NCBI GenBank assembly: GCA_964596125.1
Contig: CAZQRP010000008.1
Location: 1 to 64,000, forward strand
Direction of reading: 5' to 3'
DNA from: CAZQRP01 sp964596125
GTDB lineage: Bacteria > Chloroflexota > Dehalococcoidia > GIF9 > UBA5629
Length of the DNA stretch: 64,000 nucleotides
The notes beneath the pieces are model-generated. The model worked only from the letters and a program-made list of their open reading frames with translations, had not been told where the DNA came from and did not search any database. Made by a program: the position numbers and the translations under genes. Shown in pieces: positions 45,658 to 53,631 of this stretch; position 1 is the stretch's first letter, and every line of letters begins with the position of its first letter.

Positions 45658-47712
45658 GTGCACCACTATGATTCAGAAAAGATACGTAACGTCGCTCTGT
45701 TGTCTCACTCAGGAGCTGGTAAGACGTCATTATCCGAAGCTATACTTTTTAATGCTGGGGCAATTAGTCGTTTAGGTAAGGTTGACGACAGCACAACTAC
45801 TTCGGATTATGATCCTGACGAGGCCAAACGTAAAATCAGCATTAATTTATCCCTGCTTCCATGCCAGTGGAAGGATGCTAAGCTGAACCTTGTCGATACA
45901 CCGGGTTACCCTGATTTTGTCGGAGAGGCGAAAGCGGGATTAGCCGTTAGTGAAGGTGCTGTTATCGTTGTTTGTGCTGCTTCCGGGGTCGAAGTAGGTA
46001 CGGAACAGGTGTGGGAATATGCCGGTGATGACAAACTTCCCTGTATTGTTTTCATTAACAAAATGGATAGAGAGAATGCCAATTTTTTCGATACATTGAA
46101 GGATATTCAGACCAAATTAGGGACTAGATGTTTACCTGTTCAATTGCCAATAGGGTCTCAGAAGGAGTTTCAAGGGATTGTTGATTTGATAACGAGAAAG
46201 GGCTATGTCGGTAATCCTGCAAAGGAAACCGAAGTACCTTCAAACCTTTTGGCCGAGGTCAATTCCTATCGAGATAAGCTCATCGAGGCAGTGGTAGAAG
46301 TTGATGATGATCTTATAGCCAGATATCTGGATGGTGAGGATATAAGCGACGACGAGATACATAGATGTTTAAAGCAGGCCACGATAAGTGGGAAGATTGT
46401 ACCCGTTTTACTTGGTTCTGCCTTGAATAATGTATGTGTCACTTCATTAATGGATGCTATTCACGATTATTTGCCCTCACCCGCTGAGAAAGGTGCATTG
46501 ACAATTGTTAATACCTCGACTGGAAATGAAGAATCGGTGGAACCGGTTTCGGGATCACCTTTGTCGGCATTGGTCTTCAAGACCACTACTGATCCTCATG
46601 TAGGCAAGATTAGCTATTTTAGAGTTTATACGGGTACTATTTCCAGCAATTCACAGGTATGGAATGTTACCAAGGGTGCGAATGAGCGTGTAGGTCAAAT
46701 TTTTATTTTACGGGGTAGAGCACAGGAGACGGTAGCGCAAATTAATGCTGGCGATATCGGTGCTGTGGCAAAATTAGCGGTAACTTCTACCTGTGACACA
46801 CTTGGATCACGTGAACGTCCGTTAAAGCTCCTGCCTATTGTATTCCCCGAGCCAGTATTAAATATGGCAATTTACCCTAAATCAAAAGCTGACCTGGATA
46901 AAATGAGCACGGCTTTGCCTAAAATTACTGAAGAGGATTTAACGTTAAAGGTACAGCGGGAAGCTGATGTTGGTGATATGCTTCTTTGCGGCATGGGGGA
47001 GACACATCTTGAAGTTGCTTCAGATAAACTGCTACGCAAGTTTGGTGTTGAAGTCAACCTGGAAATACCAAAAGTACCTTATAAGGAGACGATTACCGTA
47101 CCAACCAAGGCAGAGTATAAACACAAGAAGCAGACCGGCGGTCATGGTCAGTATGGCCATGTTTTCCTGGAGCTGGAACCTTTACCGAGCGGTAGTGGTT
47201 TTGAGTTTACAGATAGAATAGTTGGGGGAGCGATACCCAAGAATTATATTCCGGCTGTGGAAAAAGGAGTCAATGAAGCCAGACTTGAAGGAATATTGGC
47301 AAAATATCCTGCTGTCGACATAAAGGTAACGCTTTATGATGGCAGCTACCATTCTGTAGATTCCTCGGATATGTCGTTTAAGATTGCTGCGGCTCAAGCA
47401 TTTAAAAAAGGTCTGTCGCAAGGTCAGCCTATCCTGCTCGAGCCGATAGTAAACATGATGATTACAGTGCCGGAACCATTTACCGGTGATATTATCGGTG
47501 ACCTCAACACTAAACGAGCACGTGTATCAGGAATGATACCTGAAGATGGAACTAACGTTATTCAAGCTCAAGCACCACTGGCAGAGATATTACGTTATGC
47601 CATTAACCTGAGGTCCATAACCCAGGGGCGCGGTACTTTCACTACTCAATTCAGCCATTATGAAGAGGTACCAGCAGCTATAGCTCAGAAAATTATAGCT
47701 CAAAAGAAATAG
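45658..47712 (+). CDS. Elongation factor G-like GTPase (EF-G-2)
   Basis: 684 residues with the five-domain EF-G plan. P-loop SHSGAGKTSLSEAILF (~16-31), NKMD in VFINKMDRENANFF, and domain IV with KKQTGGHGQYGHVFLELEPL and VEKGVNEARLEGIL are intact. The switch II motif is VDTPGYPDFVGEAKAG: the histidine of canonical DTPGH is tyrosine, as in Thermus EF-G-2, and switch I (KRKISINLSLL) lacks the GITI pattern. This is a paralogue, not the main translocase, which should be encoded elsewhere. The start is GTG; the nearby ATG is out of frame. It stands alone, divergent from gatC. Confidence 0.9.
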   Translation: MHHYDSEKIRNVALLSHSGAGKTSLSEAILFNAGAISRLGKVDDSTTTSDYDPDEAKRKISINLSLLPCQWKDAKLNLVDTPGYPDFVGEAKAGLAVSEGAVIVVCAASGVEVGTEQVWEYAGDDKLPCIVFINKMDRENANFFDTLKDIQTKLGTRCLPVQLPIGSQKEFQGIVDLITRKGYVGNPAKETEVPSNLLAEVNSYRDKLIEAVVEVDDDLIARYLDGEDISDDEIHRCLKQATISGKIVPVLLGSALNNVCVTSLMDAIHDYLPSPAEKGALTIVNTSTGNEESVEPVSGSPLSALVFKTTTDPHVGKISYFRVYTGTISSNSQVWNVTKGANERVGQIFILRGRAQETVAQINAGDIGAVAKLAVTSTCDTLGSRERPLKLLPIVFPEPVLNMAIYPKSKADLDKMSTALPKITEEDLTLKVQREADVGDMLLCGMGETHLEVASDKLLRKFGVEVNLEIPKVPYKETITVPTKAEYKHKKQTGGHGQYGHVFLELEPLPSGSGFEFTDRIVGGAIPKNYIPAVEKGVNEARLEGILAKYPAVDIKVTLYDGSYHSVDSSDMSFKIAAAQAFKKGLSQGQPILLEPIVNMMITVPEPFTGDIIGDLNTKRARVSGMIPEDGTNVIQAQAPLAEILRYAINLRSITQGRGTFTTQFSHYEEVPAAIAQKIIAQKK

Positions 47713-47732
47713 CCGCTTTAATTAATTTGTTT

Positions 47733-48731
47733 CTAATCAGCTAAAAGTTCTTTGACCTTTTCAGTAAAGGCCGGGAGAACCTGTTTCCAGTCACCTACCA
47801 CTCCGAACCGTGCATCTTTGAATATATTGGCTTCGGCATCTCGGTTGATTGCTATTATATTCTTAGATCCGGAGCATCCCGCCAGGTGCTGGCTGGCTCC
47901 AGAAAGCGCTACAGCAATATAAAGTTCCGGTGTAACCATTTTACCGGTAAGCCCAATTTGTAATGTATCTGGCACCCAGTTACTGTCACAAGGTGGTCTT
48001 GAAGCCCCCACCGCACCTTTTAATAGCTTAGCCAGGTCTTCTAATTGTTTAAAGCCTTCGGCACTGCCGATGCCCCGTCCGCCACTCACGACTACTTCGG
48101 CATCTTCGAGTTTGATTCCAGCCACCTCCTCTTTAACCGTTTCCACTACTTTGGTTCTTATCTGCGCTGGGTCCAAGTCAGCCTTGACAGGTATTATTTC
48201 ACCTTTTCTTGATTCATCTGGTTCTAGAGGTGACATGGCTTTTTGTCTTACTGTTGCCATTTGAGGAATGGACTCTGTAGTAAAAATGGCCCGGGCATTA
48301 CCGCCGTAAACGGCTCTCGTCTGTTCGAGCAATTTTGTATCCGGATTGATATTCAATTCTAAACAGTCCATAGATACGCTGACCCCTAATTTAAAAGCTA
48401 ATCTCGGTGCCAGATCACGACCTATAGATGTCTGTCCGAAAAGCAAAATACGTGGTGATATATCTTTAACAATTTTTTCCAGTACTATAACAAAGGAATC
48501 CGTTTGATATTCCTTAAGCAGCGGATCATCAACGGCATAGACTTTGTCAGCTCCATAGACCACAGCCTTTTGAGGAGCTTCGCCCAGTTGATATCCAAGT
48601 ACTGCGCATAACAATTCTTCCTTTAATTCATCAGCAAGTCTCCGGCCACCCCCGAGTATCTCGGTCGTGATGGAACTTATATTCCCATCAATCGTTTCTC
48701 CACAGACCAGTACACCTTTGGATTCAGCCAT
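47733..48731 (-). CDS. etfA: Electron transfer flavoprotein alpha subunit
   Basis: 332 residues. EtfA with EtfB binds FAD and moves electrons between acyl-CoA or other dehydrogenases and the respiratory chain. The FAD-binding C-terminal domain shows VVSGGRGIGSAEGFKQLEDL, GAVGASRPPCDSNWVPD, IGLTGKMVTPELYIAVALSG and SGSKNIIAINRDAEANIFKD. Where many ETFs read VGASRAAVD this one reads VGASRPPCD, which is worth modelling. It follows etfB by 32 bases and is convergent with the EF-G-2 gene. Confidence 0.94.
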   Translation of the reverse strand: MAESKGVLVCGETIDGNISSITTEILGGGRRLADELKEELLCAVLGYQLGEAPQKAVVYGADKVYAVDDPLLKEYQTDSFVIVLEKIVKDISPRILLFGQTSIGRDLAPRLAFKLGVSVSMDCLELNINPDTKLLEQTRAVYGGNARAIFTTESIPQMATVRQKAMSPLEPDESRKGEIIPVKADLDPAQIRTKVVETVKEEVAGIKLEDAEVVVSGGRGIGSAEGFKQLEDLAKLLKGAVGASRPPCDSNWVPDTLQIGLTGKMVTPELYIAVALSGASQHLAGCSGSKNIIAINRDAEANIFKDARFGVVGDWKQVLPAFTEKVKELLAD

Positions 48732-48763
48732 GATAACCTCCTATTGTGGTTTCGTGTTATATT

Positions 48764-49564
48764 TTAAATTAACTTCACTTCTCTGAGTTTTTCAGCCAGT
48801 TTAGTTCCAGCTTCTGCAGCATTATCAGCCTCAATAACTTCGCATTTGCTCTCCCGAACAGGCTGGAACATTTTGAGTAGCTTGGCCCTGCGTCCGGCAG
48901 CACCAATTTGTGAAGGATCGACTTCAATATCAGCGGGTTTCCAGACGGTTGGTTGTTTTTTGGCTGCTGCCATGATTCCTTTGAGGGTTGCGTATCGAGG
49001 TTCTCCCAGTTCATTACTTACCGTAACTAAAGCTGGTAATGATACCTCAACTACCTGGTAACCATCGGGAACAACTCGTTCTACTCTGGCTTTGCCATCA
49101 AGGATTTCCACTTTTTTTACCAGGGTGATACAGGGAATTCCAAGTATTTCAGCAATGCCCGAGCCGACCTGACCAGCATCCCAATCAGCAGCTTGACGGC
49201 CACAGAAGATGAGGTCATATTCTCCGATTTTTTTTATTGTATTTGCCAGCGCATAAGCAGTAGACCAACTATCGCCGCCTTCAAAAACTTCATCTTCTAA
49301 TAAGATAAGTTCATCAGCGCCCATAGAAAGTGGTTTTTTGATTACATCGCGGACCAGGTTATTTCCTAAACTTATAACTGTAATTTTCCCGCCCTGCTGG
49401 TCTTTAATTCTGAGTGCTGCCTCTACGGCATTCTCATCGAAGGGGCTAATAACGGGTGGCACATTTGGTGGTGGGACTACTTGATTGTTAGCAGGATCAA
49501 TTTTAAAACTGGCCGGTGGTGCTTCGGGATCAAGTACTTGCTTACAGCAGACGATCATATTCAT
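48764..49564 (-). CDS. etfB: Electron transfer flavoprotein beta subunit
   Basis: 266 residues from ATG 49564; GGAGG lies 11 bases upstream, and an in-frame TTG at 49582 overlaps that ribosome site and is rejected. MIVCCKQVLDPEAPPASFKI is the N-terminus, ISPFDENAVEAALRIKD the nucleotide (AMP) domain, and FCGRQAADWDAGQVGSGIAE and LPALVTVSNELGEPRYATL the recognition-loop region that contacts partner dehydrogenases. No bifurcation-specific features can be judged by eye. A partner dehydrogenase is not adjacent. Confidence 0.94.
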   Translation of the reverse strand: MNMIVCCKQVLDPEAPPASFKIDPANNQVVPPPNVPPVISPFDENAVEAALRIKDQQGGKITVISLGNNLVRDVIKKPLSMGADELILLEDEVFEGGDSWSTAYALANTIKKIGEYDLIFCGRQAADWDAGQVGSGIAEILGIPCITLVKKVEILDGKARVERVVPDGYQVVEVSLPALVTVSNELGEPRYATLKGIMAAAKKQPTVWKPADIEVDPSQIGAAGRRAKLLKMFQPVRESKCEVIEADNAAEAGTKLAEKLREVKLI

Positions 49565-49615
49565 AGCTAACACTGCCTCCAAGAAATTCTAGCTTGTTAA
49601 AAGAACCAAGGGATT

Positions 49616-49645
49616 ACTTTAAGATAAATCCTGGTGTTTTGTCAA
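49616..49645 (-). promoter_or_regulatory. Promoter of etfBA
   Basis: The minus strand reads TTGACA (49645-49640), 18 bases, TAAAGT (49621-49616). The leader would be ~45 bases, carrying GGAGG. It lies just after the prmC stop on the same strand. Confidence 0.5.
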
Positions 49646-49661
49646 ATATTAAGGGTATTTT

Positions 49662-50528
49662 TCAGGGATCGATTTTAACCAATCGATTTATACCATTTAA
49701 ATCGGGTATAAATTCGAAATTTGCTTGCTTGAAATAGCGATGTACCATCGCAGCTACTGGCTGCTCCTGCTCTATTCCTATCTCTAGAAGAATACGACCA
49801 CGCCGATGTAGTTTTCGCCCGGCTTGTTTTAAAATCTGACGTACACGGATTAGACCGTTCCTGCCACCATCAAGGGCTATTATCGGCTCAAAATTGATTA
49901 TCTCTGGAGCTAAAGTTACTAGCTCTGAGCTTTTAATATAGGGTAAATTGGCTGCTACCAGATCGACAGGCTCTGGTATCGGTTCTAGTAAATTACCCTG
50001 TAAAAAAGTGATCTGCTCTGTGGTTCTGTGATGCATGCTGTTGTGCCTGGCAACTTCTAGAGCAGAGGGCGAGATATCGGTAGCGTAGATTTTAAGATGA
50101 GGGAGTTTCAGGGCCAGGCTTATAGCAATTGCGCCGCAGCCGGTACCAATATCAGCCACGACCATATGGTGCCCCGGGCAGGAAAAACAATCGGTCCGGT
50201 TCTTCATAAATTCAATTGCCTGTTCTACAAGGAGCTCTGTTTCCGGCCTCGGAATCAAAACGCGATTATCGACATAAAAACCGTTTCCATAGAATTCCTT
50301 ATGTTTTGTAATATAGGCCGTAGGCTCTCTATTAAGACGGCGCTTAATCAGCTTATAGAAGCCGTCAATTTGTTCCTGGTTCAAAATCTGCTCTGATTGA
50401 GTATACAGCTCGACTGGTGAGAGCTTTAGTATATGCCCCAGTAGTATTCTGGCTTCAAGATACCAATCATCTATGTTATTGAGACTAAAGATACGAGCGG
50501 CTTGTATAAGTGTTTGAGCTAAAGTCAT
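49662..50528 (-). CDS. prmC: Release-factor glutamine methyltransferase PrmC
   Basis: 288 residues. It methylates the GGQ glutamine of release factors. The N-terminal helical domain includes WYLEARILLGHILKLSPVEL and NREPTAYITKHKEFYGNGFY; the SAM domain includes VLIPRPETELLVEQAIEFM and VVADIGTGCGAIAISLALK. The catalytic motif, normally NPPY, reads AANLPYIKSSEL: Leu replaces the first Pro, an uncommon but seen variant. Its ATG overlaps the prfA stop (ATGA), so enzyme and substrate are translated together. Confidence 0.94.
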   Translation of the reverse strand: MTLAQTLIQAARIFSLNNIDDWYLEARILLGHILKLSPVELYTQSEQILNQEQIDGFYKLIKRRLNREPTAYITKHKEFYGNGFYVDNRVLIPRPETELLVEQAIEFMKNRTDCFSCPGHHMVVADIGTGCGAIAISLALKLPHLKIYATDISPSALEVARHNSMHHRTTEQITFLQGNLLEPIPEPVDLVAANLPYIKSSELVTLAPEIINFEPIIALDGGRNGLIRVRQILKQAGRKLHRRGRILLEIGIEQEQPVAAMVHRYFKQANFEFIPDLNGINRLVKIDP

Positions 50529-51607
50529 AGCAGGCTTTCTTCTAATTGCTTAGCCCGTTCATCGGTAGCCAGAGCATTTATAAGGTCATCAAGTTCGCCA
50601 TCGAGAATCTTTGGAAGATTATGGAAGGTCAGGCTAACGCGATGGTCGGTGACACGGTCTTGAGGGAAGTTATACGTACGGATTTTTTCTGCACGTTCGC
50701 CGCTGCCTATTTGCGAGCGACGTTCTTCTGTAGTTTCCCGGAATTGTTTACGCTGTTCTATATCGAAAAGGCGTGACCGGAGCACTGCCATAGCTTTCAT
50801 CCTGTTTCTTAGTTGAGAACGTTCGTCCTGGCAAGTAGCTACTATACCAGTCGGTATGTGGGTAAGACGGACTGCTGTGGTTACTTTATTCACATTCTGC
50901 CCACCAGCGCCACCGCTGCGAAAGAAGTCCATCTTAATGTCGTCAGGATTGATGTTTATTTCTACCTCTTCCGCTTCAGGGAGTACGGCGACAGTAGCAG
51001 TCGAGGTATGTAGTCGCCCCGAGGCCTCTGTCTTTGGTACTCGCTGTACTCGATGGACCCCGCGTTCGTATTTCAGATGGCTAAAAGCGCCTTTGCCTTT
51101 AACCTCAAAAACGATTTCCTTAAAACCACCAATTTCAGTCTGGTTGCTGTCGACAATATCGACTTGCCAACCTTTATTTTGCGCGTAACGACTGTACATG
51201 CGAAAAAGGTCGGCAGCGAAAAGGGTCGCCTCTTCACCGCCGGTACCGGCTCTGATCTCAACGATAGCGTCTTTTGCTTCATTGGCATCCTTGGGCAATA
51301 ACAGCAGCTTCAATTCCTCGAGAACGCAATTCTGACGTTGTTTTAAATTCTCGATTTCATCCTTCACCATGTGTATCATTTCAGGTTCGAGTCCATCATC
51401 AAGCATAGCTTGAGTTTCCTGTAATGTTTCTGAGATCTCCTTATACTGACTGTATTTGATTACGACCTCTTCAAGACCGGCATGCTCCTGGGCGAGCGAC
51501 TGTAATCGTACAGGATTAGTAGATATCTCCGGTTGAGCTATCAGCAGGCTCAGTTCTTTATAGCGATTTTCAATTGCTTCCAATCTTGCGAACATAGCTT
51601 CATCCAT
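50525..51607 (-). CDS. prfA: Peptide chain release factor 1
   Basis: 360 residues. RF1 reads UAA and UAG. The GGQ loop is FFRSGGAGGQNVNKVTTAVR (~230), and the codon-reading tripeptide sits in HRVQRVPKTEASGRLH (PKT, where PAT or PVT is usual). The -10 box lies only 7 bases before the first ATG (51607), so the message would be leaderless from that start; a second ATG at 51595 gives the usual MFARLEAIENRY beginning with a ~12-base leader. Coupled to prmC. Confidence 0.95.
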   Translation of the reverse strand: MDEAMFARLEAIENRYKELSLLIAQPEISTNPVRLQSLAQEHAGLEEVVIKYSQYKEISETLQETQAMLDDGLEPEMIHMVKDEIENLKQRQNCVLEELKLLLLPKDANEAKDAIVEIRAGTGGEEATLFAADLFRMYSRYAQNKGWQVDIVDSNQTEIGGFKEIVFEVKGKGAFSHLKYERGVHRVQRVPKTEASGRLHTSTATVAVLPEAEEVEININPDDIKMDFFRSGGAGGQNVNKVTTAVRLTHIPTGIVATCQDERSQLRNRMKAMAVLRSRLFDIEQRKQFRETTEERRSQIGSGERAEKIRTYNFPQDRVTDHRVSLTFHNLPKILDGELDDLINALATDERAKQLEESLL

Positions 51608-51614
51608 ACCACAA

Positions 51615-51623
51615 ATTATAGCA
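51615..51623 (-). promoter_or_regulatory. Extended -10 promoter of prfA-prmC
   Basis: TGCTATAAT on the minus strand (TATAAT at 51620-51615). It sits 7 bases before the first prfA ATG, implying a very short or absent 5' leader. Confidence 0.6.
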
Positions 51624-51692
51624 TAGCTAACGTATATGTGTTTAAATCCGGGGTAAATGATTTACCAGTGGGAGCAGCGTGAGTTCACGTTT

Positions 51693-53477
51693 CTATTCTA
51701 TAGCCAATTTTGACAGTGCCTTTGCATATGCTTTAACGATATCATAGCGACGTAGTACACCGATCAACCTATGGGGGTCTTTTCGGTCGACAACAGGTAT
51801 TCTGCCGATTTCACTGGTTCCCAATCTATGTACTACATCATGCAAAGTTTCATCGGCGTAGGCTGTGATTATAGAAGTGGTGGACAGGTCGGCGACAGTG
51901 AGCTTTTTCCTTTTGCCGCTTATTTTAGATTCTACGTCAGCCAGGGTGACCATGCCTTTAAGCTTGCCCCATTTATCGACTACGGGAAAGCCATGATGTT
52001 TGCTTTTCGCAAACTTGTCTTGTATCTCGGCTAGGGTCATCTCCTGAGGAACCGTAGGAAAGTCATATGTCATTACTTCACCAACAGTGACTGTCTCCAG
52101 CAAGTCTACTTCTTCCCTTGGTTTGAGTGAGATACCACGGCGTTTTAGTTTTTCACCATATATGCTTACCGGATTCAGACGGTGAGCTATTAATGTGCTG
52201 ACAACTACTGAGAGCATTAATGGTAATATAATGGCATAGTCCCTGGTCATCTCGAAGAGGATGATTATAGCAGTAATAGGTGCCCGGGCAGCAGCGGAGA
52301 AGACCGCTGCCATCCCAACTAAGGCGTAGGCACCTGAAGGAGCTACAATGCCTGGCAGGAGGCGATTAGCAATTTCACCAAAAGCTCCTCCGAACATTGC
52401 TCCCATGAATAGACTGGGTGCAAATATTCCTCCGCTGCCTCCGCTCCCAAGCGTAATCGAAGTGGCTACTATTTTTAATAGCAACAACGCTAATAATGTG
52501 AACTCAGCATATTCCAGGAAAACAGTACCGATAGAAAAGGTAACAGCTTCGATATTTCCCGACAATGCCTGTTCAACCCCGTCGTAGCCTACACCAAAAA
52601 GATAAGGATTGTAGAACCCGATTAAGCCAATAGCGATACCACCCAAGGCAGGCTTCAGGTATTCAGGAATTTTTATATCACTGAAAATGTCCTCGGCCCT
52701 GTAGAGCGAACGTATAAAAATGACAGCGACCAGAGCGCAGGCTGCACCGAGCACAAAATAGAGGCCGAGTTCCCAGAAGCTGTTAAGCGTATATTTTGGA
52801 ACGGAAATAGATTGAAGGTCACCAAGGAAGGCATGAGCAATGACGCTGGCAATAACTGAACTGATAACTACAAAACCAAAGTGGCGGGTAAAGATTCTAC
52901 CCAGAATTACCTCGTGGGCGAAAAAGACTCCAGCAATAGGCGCATTGAAAGTAGCTGAGATACCACCGGCGGCGCCGCAGGCGACCAGGCTTTTTATCCA
53001 GTCCTGAGAGAGATAGACACGTTGTCCTAAAATTGAACCAATAGTTGAGCCAATTTGTACTATTGGCCCTTCTCTGCCTACCGATCCGCCACTGCCTATG
53101 CATAATGATGAGGCTAGTATTTTAACTCCTACCACCCGGCTTCTGATGCGTCCCCCCCTATTGGCTACTGCTTCCATAACCTCTGGCACTCCGTGTCCTT
53201 TGGTCTCTTCTGCGCCGGTAAAATGTATCAGGGGCCCTATGATAAGACCGCCGATGATTGGTAGCAAGATGACATAATATTCCCCCAGGAAACCAAGAAT
53301 GTTGCCACCGCTGATAAAAAAAATACCATTAAAAGCCTCAATGAGCCATCTGAAGACTACAGCACCGAGACCGGCACCTATTCCGACTAAAATAGATAGT
53401 GTGGTGCCAAAAGCAAACTCTGACCTGCGAAATCGCAACAAAATATAGTTTAACCAGGTGACTTTCAGCCTAATCAT
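51693..53477 (-). CDS. ClC-family chloride channel/transporter with CBS pair
   Basis: 594 residues. ~420 form the ClC membrane domain and the last ~130 a tandem CBS pair (MTYDFPTVPQEMTLAEIQDK and HDVVHRLGTSEIGRIPVVDR). The selectivity segments are GHGVPEVMEAVANRG (GHGVP where GSGIP is common), GSGGSVGREGPIVQIG with the gating glutamate, and GSGGSGGIFAPSLFMG. In FNAPIAGVFFAHEVILGRI the position of the internal proton glutamate (E203 in E. coli ClC-ec1) aligns by eye with valine, which is found in channel-type ClCs. It could be a channel or an uncoupled transporter. The CBS pair suggests nucleotide control. Confidence 0.9.
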   Translation of the reverse strand: MIRLKVTWLNYILLRFRRSEFAFGTTLSILVGIGAGLGAVVFRWLIEAFNGIFFISGGNILGFLGEYYVILLPIIGGLIIGPLIHFTGAEETKGHGVPEVMEAVANRGGRIRSRVVGVKILASSLCIGSGGSVGREGPIVQIGSTIGSILGQRVYLSQDWIKSLVACGAAGGISATFNAPIAGVFFAHEVILGRIFTRHFGFVVISSVIASVIAHAFLGDLQSISVPKYTLNSFWELGLYFVLGAACALVAVIFIRSLYRAEDIFSDIKIPEYLKPALGGIAIGLIGFYNPYLFGVGYDGVEQALSGNIEAVTFSIGTVFLEYAEFTLLALLLLKIVATSITLGSGGSGGIFAPSLFMGAMFGGAFGEIANRLLPGIVAPSGAYALVGMAAVFSAAARAPITAIIILFEMTRDYAIILPLMLSVVVSTLIAHRLNPVSIYGEKLKRRGISLKPREEVDLLETVTVGEVMTYDFPTVPQEMTLAEIQDKFAKSKHHGFPVVDKWGKLKGMVTLADVESKISGKRKKLTVADLSTTSIITAYADETLHDVVHRLGTSEIGRIPVVDRKDPHRLIGVLRRYDIVKAYAKALSKLAIE

Positions 53478-53542
53478 GGGTAGCTAATTGAAATGAAACA
53501 AGATGTACTGTGAAGTTGCTTGTATAAATCTCTATTGTACTA

Positions 53543-53571
53543 ATTCTATCATGAGAATGTATAGAGGACAA
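53543..53571 (-). promoter_or_regulatory. Promoter of the ClC gene
   Basis: The minus strand reads TTGTCC (53571-53566), 17 bases, TAGAAT (53548-53543) with a TGA extension. The leader would be ~60 bases. No ribosome site is evident before the ATG. Confidence 0.5.
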
Positions 53572-53631
53572 CTGTTATTACCAGGTACCCAATTTAAACA
53601 GGCAGCCAATATGTACGATAAGTGACAGCTT

